A stretch of DNA of 64,000 nucleotides from Lewinellaceae bacterium (GTDB taxonomy: Bacteria; Bacteroidota; Bacteroidia; Chitinophagales; Saprospiraceae), in the NCBI GenBank assembly GCA_020636225.1, contig JACJYI010000004.1, positions 248,001 to 312,000 on the forward strand. The letters run 5' to 3'. Positions 55,201 through 63,546 of the stretch are shown here, one piece after another. The notes under the pieces are model-generated. The model saw only the letters and a list, made by a program, of their open reading frames with translations, made no database searches and was not told the DNA's origin. Within the stretch, counting starts at the first letter, position 1, and every line of letters begins with the position of its first letter. The translations under genes and the position numbers were made by a program.

Positions 55201-58200
55201 AAAACAGAATAGGTAACGCATGGACCTTCACACAGGTTGCCAATTCCATTGCCATCCAAATCCTCCTGGCCAGGATTGGGATGGTACGGACAGTTGTCGC
55301 AGTAATTGCCAATTCCATCACCATCCTTATCTGACTGTTCAGGATTCTCTTTGTCAGGACAATTGTCACAAACATCACCAATACCATCGCCATCAACATC
55401 TGATTGATCTGGATTAGACAAACCTGGGCAATTGTCACAATTATCTCCAAGACCGTCATTGTCATCATCCAAACCTTCACTTTGATTTTCATCTGTCGGG
55501 CATAAATCACAAGCATCACCTACCCCATCACCATCCCTGTCCTGCTGTCCTCTGTTCCATATATCTATACAATTATCACAAGCATCTCCTACGCCATCAC
55601 CATCATAATCCTCTTGTAATGGATTCGCATCATAAATGCAATTGTCACAACCATCCATTATACCATCACCATCGGCATCCGACACTCCACATGGATGTTC
55701 CATTTCACAATCAGGCTCTTGCAATGGGTTGAAAACATCCGGACAATTGTCCTTACAATCAGGTATGCCATCCTCGTCTGCATCTGGGAGCGGACCAGCT
55801 CCCATATTCTCACACGGATCAGGCATATCTGGACAAGGAATTTCAATTACCTGTGCAACACCGAACAAATCACCACATTCTGGAAGGTCGTCATAATACT
55901 CCAGTACATGCGAATAGGACAAGTTGTTCTGGCTATCAAATTCAGAAATTTCTGTGAGTAATGTCTTATTAAAACGCCCTACCTGGTAGTCAAATTTGTA
56001 TGTCCGTACAGAAAACTCTGCTCCATTCTCTCTGTATTGTACCTTGATTTCTTCCAGTAACTGATCATCCTGTTGAAGCATGCCTAATCGACCATTCAAA
56101 ACAACATCTTCGCGAGGTTCGGCCTTACGGTTGAAAAGAATCGTATAATTGTTTAATCCATGCTCCGCATACGTAATTCTTTCAATATAAAGATTATTAC
56201 CCAACTTGGAATAATAATAGTCTATTGAATTACCATGTTTATCAATAGATTTCTTCAACGCCCAATATCCAACACCTATTTTAGTTGTAAAACCGGGAGG
56301 CTGGAGTGCGTGAATACTGTAGTCTTCTTCGATTTGAGATTCACCCCCATAATAATGCCTGACGCCGTCAGCTGTAGTAACTTCCCAAAAATAGTTTGCA
56401 GGTGAACTGCCGTGCCGTATAATCTTGGCGAAGCTGCCCAACTTTCGTTCATAGAATCGTACCGGGCCGTTCTGCCTGCTGAGGGGTTGTGTAGTGATAT
56501 CTCCTGAAGGATCAATTTCATGTCGATTCACTGTATACCCATCATTTGCTTCAATAACCAGCTGCTCCCCATTCAATAAATAAATCTCAGATTCATTTTC
56601 CTCAGAATAAACCGGGGCACCCCATCGTGTTTCCAGCGTAATGGCGGGTATCTGGATAGTCCATCCAAGCCCAAGCCAGCCACTACCCCCATCGCTCGAA
56701 TAGGTCAAACCTAAACTAGGTTGCATACCTCTTCTGGCTGCTGGAATTTCCAGAGGGTAGTTGACTGATGCACTTCCCTTTTGGGCTGCTTGAGGAGGAG
56801 ACATCAAATTGACTCCGGCAAGTGGATCAGCTGCCTTGACCTCCGACATCATCGTGGGGGCAAATGCAGCCATTTCAGGACTTTCCGGAACCTGAATAAC
56901 TCCATTAATGTAGTCAGTAAAATGATCAGTTGTCAAAATAGTCACATGGCGAACAAGATCAATCGAGTCAATGGGGACCATCTGCCAACTTCCTGATCGA
57001 TCATCAAAATAGAAACTCCGGATATCTTCAATCCGTCCGCCTTGGGGAAACAACATTGGATCGAATGGCAACTCCAGCTTCACGCCGTGATTGAAGCGAA
57101 AGCCATCTGGTAAATATCGGAACGCAGCGCCAGATGCCGTCACATTGATCATCCCCGAAGCCAATGGTGGTATATCCATCGGTTTCAGAGATGTGATGGA
57201 AATCTCGACAGGATAATCCACTGCCCCGGAATCCACTGTTATTCTTGCCCCTTCATTTTCCAATACACCACCGGTATATGGTCCAACGACCATGCTCTGG
57301 GTTTTCCATGATCCTTCCAGAGTAAAGAGCAGATCTGCCTCCTTCGGAAAATCCGTCACCTGTATTTGGCGTCTATGCGATTGACCTTGCTGATCAATCA
57401 ATTGAACCGGAATCCACCCGGAGTTCAACTCTTCTTCCGTCATGGTATACAGACACTCGAATGATCCCCCCTGAGGGGATATTTCCGCATGACCAAAGTA
57501 TAACCTAGCCACATCCTTCCCTACAGTCCCACGAATACTTACCATCCGATCTTTGAGCAGCGTGATCGGAGAAGTAGCTAACTCCCCACCAGACAACCCA
57601 GATCCATAGCGTCGGGAAAGTTGAACGTTTCTCACCAGATAATGAACGCCATCTCTGGCATTGAAGAAAATCCGGTTCGTTCCTGGATGCAATACATCTG
57701 GAGACAGCCTTTCTTGAATGGATGTCCACTGGTCGTCGTGTTTGACCAGATACCCGCCTTGTGCAGGATAATCATTGATTCGACGACAGATACTCTCAAG
57801 ACCATACACGCCCTTTACTTCATATGTTAAAGTATATTCGTCATCATCATGAATATCTACAGGAATTTCAATGGAAAATAAATTATCTCCCGGAAAATCA
57901 AATCCAATTTCAGATTGAATTCCAACCTTGCCCACGGCGTTGTTGGAAAACCAGACATCCTGATCTGGAAGAACCTTATTTCCGTCAGTTAAATTGAATT
58001 CTGGAACACTTTCAACTTGCTGAGCTTGATTTGGGACTCCCGTCCATACCGGAACACCCGAATAACCGGTTTGAGTCCCAAACATTTGGTTTGGTGCTAT
58101 CGAACACCCTCCCGACTTGCTATTAAGAATCACCTTATCTGTAGAAAAAATACCTGCATCCCTGTCATCTAACACAAAGCCCCTTGGCGCTTTTGTTTCA

Positions 58201-58343
58201 AGAACTTGACTAAAAAAGGTAAACCCCAAAAATGAGAACAGGAACCAATACAGCACACCAGCTTCATATACCCTTGAACGCACAGCGACAGAGTTCTTGC
58301 CGGATGTCCGCCTCTTTTTGCGAATATCTTTCTCTGTTTTCAT
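46293..58343 (-). CDS. Giant SpvB/TcB-RHS fusion toxin with colicin E3-like tip
   Basis: 4016 residues. A membrane/signal segment is at ~27-50 (VLYWFLFSFLGFTFFSQ); a ZU5-like domain at ~365-490; SpvB domain from ~513 (NYPLEIPAARRGMQPSLGL, SGWLGLGWTIQIPAI); eight thrombospondin type-3 repeats at ~848-1040 (DxDGDGIGDxCDNC); FG-GAP/TcB-like repeats (~1300-2500; DINGDGYADIVRQ, DFNGDGLLDICIS); TcB middle region; RHS/YD repeats to ~3800, ending YGARYYDPGLSVWLSVDP and NPIRYIDPDGK. The variable tip (~3805-4016) contains YSLDTQHGHFE, matching colicin E3-type RNase (Asp3977, His3980, Glu3984 at the E3 spacing). TcB and TcC parts, separate in Tc toxins, are one chain. Predicted action: an encapsulated ribosome-cleaving toxin. 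Confidence 0.85.
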   Translation of the reverse strand: MKTEKDIRKKRRTSGKNSVAVRSRVYEAGVLYWFLFSFLGFTFFSQVLETKAPRGFVLDDRDAGIFSTDKVILNSKSGGCSIAPNQMFGTQTGYSGVPVWTGVPNQAQQVESVPEFNLTDGNKVLPDQDVWFSNNAVGKVGIQSEIGFDFPGDNLFSIEIPVDIHDDDEYTLTYEVKGVYGLESICRRINDYPAQGGYLVKHDDQWTSIQERLSPDVLHPGTNRIFFNARDGVHYLVRNVQLSRRYGSGLSGGELATSPITLLKDRMVSIRGTVGKDVARLYFGHAEISPQGGSFECLYTMTEEELNSGWIPVQLIDQQGQSHRRQIQVTDFPKEADLLFTLEGSWKTQSMVVGPYTGGVLENEGARITVDSGAVDYPVEISITSLKPMDIPPLASGMINVTASGAAFRYLPDGFRFNHGVKLELPFDPMLFPQGGRIEDIRSFYFDDRSGSWQMVPIDSIDLVRHVTILTTDHFTDYINGVIQVPESPEMAAFAPTMMSEVKAADPLAGVNLMSPPQAAQKGSASVNYPLEIPAARRGMQPSLGLTYSSDGGSGWLGLGWTIQIPAITLETRWGAPVYSEENESEIYLLNGEQLVIEANDGYTVNRHEIDPSGDITTQPLSRQNGPVRFYERKLGSFAKIIRHGSSPANYFWEVTTADGVRHYYGGESQIEEDYSIHALQPPGFTTKIGVGYWALKKSIDKHGNSIDYYYSKLGNNLYIERITYAEHGLNNYTILFNRKAEPREDVVLNGRLGMLQQDDQLLEEIKVQYRENGAEFSVRTYKFDYQVGRFNKTLLTEISEFDSQNNLSYSHVLEYYDDLPECGDLFGVAQVIEIPCPDMPDPCENMGAGPLPDADEDGIPDCKDNCPDVFNPLQEPDCEMEHPCGVSDADGDGIMDGCDNCIYDANPLQEDYDGDGVGDACDNCIDIWNRGQQDRDGDGVGDACDLCPTDENQSEGLDDDNDGLGDNCDNCPGLSNPDQSDVDGDGIGDVCDNCPDKENPEQSDKDGDGIGNYCDNCPYHPNPGQEDLDGNGIGNLCEGPCVTYSVLYEGIPGSPPSYDFSYLGCDGEYNEQSVNGDQPVQLAFCAIEGSVHVEGDTQGVLIRLEAEGCCDESCVTYEFTDDGPVGVNYYLVYVDCQGNFQFVQGQTTGNDLEAQVVARVGLARVHINGMNRFLDLVDPVICEPPGLIHEQTASRQSKLVKSKTTIAPIRRGQPSERVSIRSSRSVQMVQDDPCTLLKNPDIFDHPAQGFYKNYSPLGSSSSRSGSFSFGLGIGLGCVPIDKGDKVSLDGSIGGAFNHGMSEIAHVDINGDGYADIVRQAEDGKVYYLPHLVMEDPNSAGNFIHTYGDLIRMRFTNGDDLPYFYESTTFTGSANIALNAGGGGVGANIGLTGSGSLTKTSIYFTDANGDGLIDLSINGRVFFNRIDDSVVPEGVPFFGPGSSHTENLVIEADVEVPDIPDGIPEVINPAFDVVKVWEAHSEGRIVIDMGQIPEGVRLSIETDNNPAYGYKVGQFPTGTCRLWYSKLVDGNGLPVVPDEITHHQLVPWSQLGCVTLAASYCDSFPEDCAGCQGDIGLGCDDCVNELLLTQTVQSGSSEIKSAHEIITARNVIQPDAYVWYHAGETVVLDATTLLAFNTIEPTSFKAYIEDCVDQSGSGYGVPGDPGYGVENSLHVYKGQRIYFRLHADESGNLEQGWDPEVRYVYVQGQTVDVNAVDQDGIHPFRSRYSDAFLVSQSQPVAIPIGGYGSDVTISWPEAILTELSSDIELRVRKIESTEMGQFCQLKDPDYNGNIIYNKLVTPGDPIVDEHSIELNLMPGEQVFLLFEMASVTNVDWQSTDWKPAIDVVLKELPLDYGLTWEAPGIRILPPIYYHALSFFKPQRAVNVYSNTNVLSNWRSYNSNVLPTGIIQDYYLYPNLLGDEMEIPSKCENYQSEDCCPGFVYFVVKQNGKVVDSRRYKVTPSISDLEFELDDSEPIHLLLTDDFSRDFILEVIGDGSSIATDVLTYLEGSLVSGSGYAVAWLSDSPDEPSGYSYSEKLTRRNICMFHLFNDGSGHYYRDWGQFMYNERADMTPGEAEDDAFGSLICTSKFLNADYLSQEQLDYLKELSNYNDSEWENAGFGSEDFDLEAGGFKDPNSMLTISLPNHIFLFPIADRSEVQINIGGESSIGIREIWRGFSRNNFAARYSSRAGTSQELLQYQAKYSSVYPTINSVFDGAKSVHKYSFSESLTFSYGINGGGLGAGVSAIIHNNTLNLLDYFDINGDRYPDLMFRNADWTTKPTGGLYPAGFVGPGSINGPKDWGSNDVGQNSVESSITLSLSASGTEPNGQSPSDNTGSLPYIKIPEFLGGKDGQATASVSGSMGATNSGTDVLWIDMNGDGLSDRIFLDDDQSAYLSYNVGITGIDVPAAIVPGLHSLNRSRNVSTGFGLGFTYAQGKSISAGYSSGSTHDNMLFSLIDFNGDGLLDICISPPNPNDFGTNNMVILYNFGNGFEDQPEEVCAAPFTMKHMSESANVSLNGAFTATIPIYVLFDCIKVPNANINGSYAVVSSNKTLKSIEDFDGDGYPDLLEFDQETGEVTWRPSLIRRTNKLKTVSLPTNAEFTLDYTVSYPSYDMPSGRWVMSTVSMVDEYNVEEEGPGTFVKEYIYRNGRYDRREREFYGFEFIQAIDRQEPGNPESDIYRQTIQQYHNRSYFLNGLLTDTWVVSGDVDFEYPPNSTLKDRFVLATIPDNQLFSHTHHEFHVHQPNRGTIPWTIDLTSLEDNEYDVGAAEGRQEAFVVLHSKVNELSNLGSEVISSIETYDYTPYAQVYRVEHTGGLDYLATVEYFDTYSVPDILSIPKLITVTDGGSTVYRKREIPEEDGYDPITGDILKVKVYFSFSDFSETEMSWTSSGNLSTITLPAPVSGDVQVRTYEYDTSLDLFVTETHVNDFTSSATYDPVFGTLLSVTDIGGNLTSYQYDSRGRMTRVTGPKESIYTLDMSYFNNANGKWTATTDHWSGDPANPVTTTTYANGFGEVVQVKKDIAFYDGSTSDERRSVSGIARKDAYGRVVEQFHPTFEAPGETAFSVNMSDFSSLTTYDELDRPKTVTDPAQTLTEYEYTITDGFNHTNIRTEQNDNATIEKDIYLDADGQNRKTVDNFTKVTEYSYDGIGQVIQIHDIVADQSIFSEYDWAGRKTLWSHPDAGETTYTYDDLGNLLTLQTPNLKVNNSFIHYEYDGLSRPVSVTYPLYPILNTANVNNTVYSYWGPGEGNNTGRLRLQEDASGSQYFEYGNMGEVVLTKRLMITPGKPEYIFEHKFTYDSWNRIREMVYPDGETLTYSYDVGGNLNRVENLNGYAYIADVGYDEYEQKVFCAYGNGTTNTWAYTPELRRLDHMTANTATGNKMFDNAYTYDRIGNILSLTNDAVATGPNPIGGKFGHGYTYDLFNRLTTANSYWEYEEGNQDLYTNELALGYGDMHRINYKNQEQLRDGNIVPEHSYFKDYAYATGRNHIQQITNNGVSSGNYKYDLNGNMRNITEPGLPVSTRYFAWDEANRLKAVRKADALVQHHLYDANGERSHKGISNLFYMGINGGPQGYDHYIGNYQLYPSGYLTVGEYDLVTKHYYTGTQRIASRLAGDVTEFHAAGESGEYGQQTLGLKDRQEDDIKAAFDQLKLSAPAIWNVPGMVPPCNQGEEEDELCACVFQHQCGDGPIYFFHSDHLGSSTFLTDGSGQPYQFFLNLPFGETMEEQFALTPNAWWKTPYLFNGKELDSRTSLYYYGARYYDPGLSVWLSVDPLAEKFPEWSSYIYTVNNPIRYIDPDGKAAVEGPGDPPIGAVIAGTIKAGFLNLLGFVQKYSNTPQGYAMRAAGLSHHFGVYKDNNSPLGVSVGYKLRHGQTVLKDVGNAGFAALDLAPLSPGKGGVATFAKAPGFFGLSNVDDIYRAARGLSVNDRIAQYRQLGSNFAELNDWTKNNKLSKLNDRTIYSDANGMHYSLDTQHGHFEVLNHKGEHKGSIKFDGSDTGKGIQVDHSIRIE

Positions 58344-58385
58344 ATGTCCTCAGATTACTATTTCGACACTTTGTATAAGATCAAA

Positions 58386-60056
58386 TCACTCCTCAACCAC
58401 TACAAGAGTATACACTTCCAGAAAGCCATTACTCCCTTCAACCTTGACAAAATAAACTCCACTTGTATCTATCTGGCCAGTATACTGGCAATTCTCCTGA
58501 CAAAGCAATCGTTGCCTCCCCACAAGCTGACCTGTACGTGTGTAAATACTCACTATCAAATCTTGTACATCATTTGATTCATACTTGAATAGAAAGGGCT
58601 GATCAGAAGAAACAGGGTTGGGTGTCAACATACCTGATGTATCAAATGACCTCGCTTTCAAACAGTAGGCTTCATCCAAGTATAGAGTTTGCCTGGATGA
58701 AACTCCAAGGTCCGGAACGACCATCAGTTCATATGTACCTAATCGTAAATCCCTGAAGACGACTCGCTCACCTGATCGGCCAAAGCCTGACCGGATAGTC
58801 TGGCCCGATTCCAACAATTCCGCATGAAGTAACTGGTCTGAATCACCCTGAATCAATACCTCCACACTAATGCCCCGATCTGTACAGATAATATCCTCCA
58901 CTGTACACCGGGAAGTAGATGGAGGCTGTTGATAGAAGCCAAACAAATCCGATCCAGATTGATCGCTGTCAAAGGTCACTGTACAGGAATAATAACCATT
59001 CCCGTCATCGCTCATGATAAAAAAATCACAAGCCGCCAGATTCAAAGGAGTCTCAGTATCCCCCTGGCGAATCAGCATAAGATCCAGGAATGGATCAAAC
59101 CCGGCGATTCCTGTTGTATCCATTCGTACTTGTATGGTCTTTGTACGGATATCTCCGCCTATAACATTGGCCTCCCAGATTCGCTTCATAAGCTTGACAT
59201 CTGGGGTATCCGGATCCAGAACGACAAATGCGGCGAGTGAATCATTATCCGCCCATAACAGATAGCTATAATCAGCAATTCCTGCAGCATTTTGATCATT
59301 GTATGCCTCAATGGATTCCAAACCCAAAGTGAGATCAATACCGCCATACAAGTTGTGACTCTGTTTCTGGTACAGTCCTCCCTCATCATCCCGACCTATA
59401 CCCGTCATATGATGTCGATATTCAAGGTGCTCGTCAGCTATCCAGATGGAGTCACCGTCTGAACGGACATAATTGCTAGAATCCGGCAAGGAAATGCCAT
59501 ACTTTAATGACAAATAGGACTCGACACGATTCCTTTGATCTGTATCCAATAGATATGGGTATAAAATGACCTCTGCAACACCTCCCTGGAAACCAGTCAA
59601 CGACGATTCAGCCGATCCAAAAGCTAAATACGTGCTATCATGCAGCCGGAAATCCCCAAAAGGCGATGACTCGATGTAGGTCAGGAATTTCGGATGCCAA
59701 TCGGTCTCTTGATAAGAGATGGTATCATAGGAAATCAACACTGAGTCAGAGACTAGGGTGATGATAGAGGACCTTTTCAGCTCAAAAACATGCGTTGGCT
59801 CAAGACTTGAAAAAACGACAAAAGCACTGACCTCATCTAAACCGAGGGTTGGCATAGACCAAGATTCACCAGGTTGATCAAACATCCTGTAGGGATGAAA
59901 ATTAAACACCCCTGTTCCAAAACTTCCACTATCATCTCCCCCCATATCCGTTGACGACAGTGATGGATAAGGAACACCACCAGGATTTTGAGCCATTCCC
60001 AACGTAACAAAAGATAAAAACAATATTCCAATCGCAGATGTCTTCACGTCTCTCAT
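58386..60056 (-). CDS. T9SS-sorted protein with LamG/DUF8202-like domain
   Basis: 556 residues, with a signal peptide ending LGMAQ. Residues ~60-200 resemble a concanavalin-like domain (GGVAEVILYPYLL, QRNRVESYLSLKYGISL), a signature widespread in Bacteroidota surface proteins. The C-terminal ~85 residues (MLTPNPVSSDQPFLF ... GVYFVKVEGSNGF) are a type A T9SS sorting domain. It lies between the collagen-like protein (52-base gap) and the RHS toxin (42-base gap) in one direction, so it is probably co-expressed with the toxin and sent to the cell surface by the T9SS. Role unknown; a carrier or anchor for the toxin is a plausible guess. Confidence 0.75.
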   Translation of the reverse strand: MRDVKTSAIGILFLSFVTLGMAQNPGGVPYPSLSSTDMGGDDSGSFGTGVFNFHPYRMFDQPGESWSMPTLGLDEVSAFVVFSSLEPTHVFELKRSSIITLVSDSVLISYDTISYQETDWHPKFLTYIESSPFGDFRLHDSTYLAFGSAESSLTGFQGGVAEVILYPYLLDTDQRNRVESYLSLKYGISLPDSSNYVRSDGDSIWIADEHLEYRHHMTGIGRDDEGGLYQKQSHNLYGGIDLTLGLESIEAYNDQNAAGIADYSYLLWADNDSLAAFVVLDPDTPDVKLMKRIWEANVIGGDIRTKTIQVRMDTTGIAGFDPFLDLMLIRQGDTETPLNLAACDFFIMSDDGNGYYSCTVTFDSDQSGSDLFGFYQQPPSTSRCTVEDIICTDRGISVEVLIQGDSDQLLHAELLESGQTIRSGFGRSGERVVFRDLRLGTYELMVVPDLGVSSRQTLYLDEAYCLKARSFDTSGMLTPNPVSSDQPFLFKYESNDVQDLIVSIYTRTGQLVGRQRLLCQENCQYTGQIDTSGVYFVKVEGSNGFLEVYTLVVVEE

Positions 60057-60108
60057 ATTACCATCTATTCATACTTACTGCGCCAAGCCAAGTCTCCTGA
60101 TTATGCCA

Positions 60109-63100
60109 TCAACGCTGAGGAACAAACGAAGATTTGATATGGTGAGCATTAAAATTCACCCGCTCAATAACATAGACGATGTCATCCTCACCTCCAGGAT
60201 TATCATCAATCAACTCCACAGCGATAGTACTACCATTGTGTAATGGGACCAAACATGACAGAGAAATATTCATCTTTCTATTGCTCCCTGCTGTCGAAAA
60301 TTCGGTCTGCCAATTTGGATGCAGATTGGATGATACACCATCCCTCCGAATCCCAATAACTGCATCTGCAATGAATTGTGTTCGAATCGACAAAGTGACA
60401 TTAACCTGAAAAATGTGATTCCATAAATACACCGGCAAGGAATCAGTATACTGATCGGGCGCATGGAATGTTAATGTACCATTATCATTTGAAAAATCAA
60501 AACTTGCCAAATAACCAGACTCATCAATGTCCAGTGTGTCACCCGATAGCGGACTTAATGCTTTAGCCCATTTGGTTGCTTTGTACGTCTCAAAATAAGA
60601 TCCTCTCAATCCATACAATGTATCATTTTGTAATCTGACATTACTGACTTGATACATCTGTGAAGCCGGCTCATAATAGTTGACTTTAATATCTGTGACA
60701 GTATCAGACTCCATGTTTAATCCAGCTAATACAACAGGTTGAATGTCGCCAAACTTTAGTCCTCCACTTGCATGTAACGTATCACTACTTAGCACAAGAT
60801 TATTACCCAAAATCACTTTGGAGACAACCCCGTCTATATCAGCTCCAATCAATTTATCAGGAGGGGTGGTTTCCAAATCCCGGATTCTTAATTCACCATT
60901 GACATCGAGAGTACGTGAAGCATCCTTTGGCTCTAAATCAATACCCACATGATTCGTCTTGAAATCACCACTTATAAGTGCACTTGGATCACCCCCGGTT
61001 TGAATAATTAAAATACTGTCTCCATTCGCCTCCATTGCTACATCATTTCCGGCATCTTGTCCGATATAGATACTGTAATTAGAAGCATAATTATATCCTG
61101 CGTACGCCCCTAAAGCAGTGACATACTGAACAGAAGATACGCTATCGGCAGCTTTGTATCCAATAGCCGTATTGAAGTCTTGCCCTGCGGCATTTAAGTC
61201 AGCCAACGCTCGACATCCTACACCAACATTATCGTTGGACTGACAATTCCAGAGTGCCCCAGCACCAAAGGCGGCATTATCATACCCATTCACCAAATAT
61301 TGCAACGTATGACGTCCAACACCTACATTGTCGCTGTTGCCAATCAAATTTTCCAAACTCCAAGATCCAATTGAAATATTGCCTTGTCCATTTGAGTGTA
61401 ATCGCTGAGAATTGTATCCCATTGCAACATTGTGATCACCGTATCCAACACTCTTGAGTGCTTTATATCCTATGGCAATGTTACCAACAGAGGATGTATC
61501 TGTGGAATTTAGTGCCTGGTAACCGAGGACTGCTGAAGTAATATTAGCACCTCTCCCGGCACCAACTGTTATGGAATCGACGAGCAAGTCATCTGTGGTT
61601 GTAATAGAATACTCCGTACTCAAAGGTGCATTCTGAAATGCTGACCGCCCATCCTCATCAATCAATGCCTCAGTCTCTTCCACCCAGTCAGTACCATTCC
61701 AACGCATAACACTATTGACAACCGTTCCAGGGTCAATACTGGAACCATTTGAACTAATGGTAATGTCATGTGGATTAGCCATCAGCTCTATTCCAGATCC
61801 TGCATGAAATTGAACATGCATGCCTGGTTCCGCTGTTGATGATTGAATGATCGGTGATGAACTCCCATCAACAGATAGATTGGTAATCCCATCAGGGAGG
61901 GTTATTGCATCGGCTGTCAATGTCAATCCTAATACATTGCCTTGTAAAGTAAGATGTTGAATTTCATTTTGATCACTATCGTCTCCAATATTAATATTAA
62001 CATGATTGTAATATGACCCATCAGGCTTTAAAATCTGGACATTGCCGGGACAACCATTTGTGTACAAGTATTGGAGTTCGTTTTCATTATCATCATCGGG
62101 ATCTTCATAGCTATTGTTGATTGTCAGAACACTTCCATTCAAGTCCAGATCTATATCATTGCCAGCTTGTATAGTCACATCATCACCCGTGGAAGAATTA
62201 AGGCCAACTGAAGGAGGGACTCCGCTAAACGAAAGATGAGTGGGGTCGGTTCCAACGCCATCTAAAGTAACCACATTGCCGTTCGGAAACAAACTCAGTT
62301 GCAGATTTGCAGAGTCCCATTGCAGTAATTGTAATTCATTCGTTGGGTCATAATCGCCATCATTGATATTGATATTGACTTCATTTTTAACCCCCCCATT
62401 CTGAGGGTCGGAAATATTCACATTCCCGGGGCTACCATTCGTGCCAAGGATTTGAATCTCATTAGTTGAATCGTCATCATTATCCTGATAACTAAAGCTT
62501 ATACAGTACGGATCTTGATTGGTACCATTCCCGGTAATACTGACATCATTACAACCAACCATAAACGCCACAGGTCCCACCTCCCCTTCCGGACCCTGAG
62601 GTCCGGCAGGGCCTTGAGGACCCTGAGGGCCAGATAATCCCACAGGTCCTTGCGGGCCAATCAATTCTATAGCTTCAATTTCCCAATCGATAGCTGATAC
62701 TTGGCTACTGGTTGACATATTTCTGACGACTAAATTATAAGTAACCGGGTTGAGAGAATTATGCTCATTATCCTCCCCAATATGATCAAGCGTACCGGCT
62801 TGTCCGCCTTGGGTCAGATACAAGGTAGCTACTTCACCAACTTGGGTAGTCCCATTCCGATTGATGGATGTCTGCATAGTCTTGGGATTACCTGATTGCC
62901 CATTCTGAAATCCGTTCCTCGCCAGGATAAGAATCGTAGATAATGAATCAGTAGGTGTGATAGTCACTGATCCTATTGTCACTTCTGATAATGCGGGAAT
63001 CTGAAGGGGACCGCTGGCATGGGTATAGGCAGAATTCAGGGCTCCTTGTACGCCAGAAGGAACCCCGCTTGAAGCGGACACAATACGACCAAACTCATCT

Positions 63101-63546
63101 ACGGTGATTGTGGCATTGAGATATGTGTCAGCAAGGACGCCTGTAGTTGTTAAATCACCACTCAGGACATTGTTATCCAGGTCTAAAACAATATTATCGG
63201 TATTATCTACACCAATGGTGGACTGGCCAGGTACATAATTCAATCTTACCCAATCCGACAAACCACCATCCCAATAATGAAATCCTCTTTCGTCTGGGTC
63301 CATGGACATCACATAAACAAGTAGTCCATCCACTGGATTAGGAACCATGCTCGTACTTGAAACACGCGGGATTAGAATGCCCTTAGTCTCGCTATGGATC
63401 TCAAGTTTTGCAGAGCTCTCTACACTGTCAGTACCTATTCCTACATTTTCATTCGTAAATACTCGTACTTGTGTATACCCGCAATTCGTCACAAACAGGA
63501 CGAGTATAAATGCCACTGTACATAAGATCATTTGCTTATATGTCAT
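60109..63546 (-). CDS. Collagen-triplet, YadA-head-like fibre protein
   Basis: 1145 residues with a signal peptide (AFILVLFVTNCGYTQ; a lipobox-like NC is present but unclear). After a phage-fibre-like opening (NVGIGTDSVESSAKLEIHS) and a beta region come GPQGPVGLSGPQGPQGP-type collagen triplets at ~294-323. Several repeats with DDDxxNEIQxL follow, then left-handed beta-roll repeats at ~660-800 (GNIAIGYKAL, GNISIGSWSL, DNVGVGRHTL) as in trimeric autotransporter heads. The C-terminal ~150 residues look like a C1q/TNF-type beta sandwich. It probably forms a trimeric fibre. It is the first gene of the RHS operon; no T9SS sorting domain is obvious. Confidence 0.75.
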   Translation of the reverse strand: MTYKQMILCTVAFILVLFVTNCGYTQVRVFTNENVGIGTDSVESSAKLEIHSETKGILIPRVSSTSMVPNPVDGLLVYVMSMDPDERGFHYWDGGLSDWVRLNYVPGQSTIGVDNTDNIVLDLDNNVLSGDLTTTGVLADTYLNATITVDEFGRIVSASSGVPSGVQGALNSAYTHASGPLQIPALSEVTIGSVTITPTDSLSTILILARNGFQNGQSGNPKTMQTSINRNGTTQVGEVATLYLTQGGQAGTLDHIGEDNEHNSLNPVTYNLVVRNMSTSSQVSAIDWEIEAIELIGPQGPVGLSGPQGPQGPAGPQGPEGEVGPVAFMVGCNDVSITGNGTNQDPYCISFSYQDNDDDSTNEIQILGTNGSPGNVNISDPQNGGVKNEVNININDGDYDPTNELQLLQWDSANLQLSLFPNGNVVTLDGVGTDPTHLSFSGVPPSVGLNSSTGDDVTIQAGNDIDLDLNGSVLTINNSYEDPDDDNENELQYLYTNGCPGNVQILKPDGSYYNHVNINIGDDSDQNEIQHLTLQGNVLGLTLTADAITLPDGITNLSVDGSSSPIIQSSTAEPGMHVQFHAGSGIELMANPHDITISSNGSSIDPGTVVNSVMRWNGTDWVEETEALIDEDGRSAFQNAPLSTEYSITTTDDLLVDSITVGAGRGANITSAVLGYQALNSTDTSSVGNIAIGYKALKSVGYGDHNVAMGYNSQRLHSNGQGNISIGSWSLENLIGNSDNVGVGRHTLQYLVNGYDNAAFGAGALWNCQSNDNVGVGCRALADLNAAGQDFNTAIGYKAADSVSSVQYVTALGAYAGYNYASNYSIYIGQDAGNDVAMEANGDSILIIQTGGDPSALISGDFKTNHVGIDLEPKDASRTLDVNGELRIRDLETTPPDKLIGADIDGVVSKVILGNNLVLSSDTLHASGGLKFGDIQPVVLAGLNMESDTVTDIKVNYYEPASQMYQVSNVRLQNDTLYGLRGSYFETYKATKWAKALSPLSGDTLDIDESGYLASFDFSNDNGTLTFHAPDQYTDSLPVYLWNHIFQVNVTLSIRTQFIADAVIGIRRDGVSSNLHPNWQTEFSTAGSNRKMNISLSCLVPLHNGSTIAVELIDDNPGGEDDIVYVIERVNFNAHHIKSSFVPQR

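Noticed and set aside
55225..55800. Second repeat array as a CRISPR candidate
   Set aside because: The repeats code for thrombospondin type-3 units within the RHS frame.
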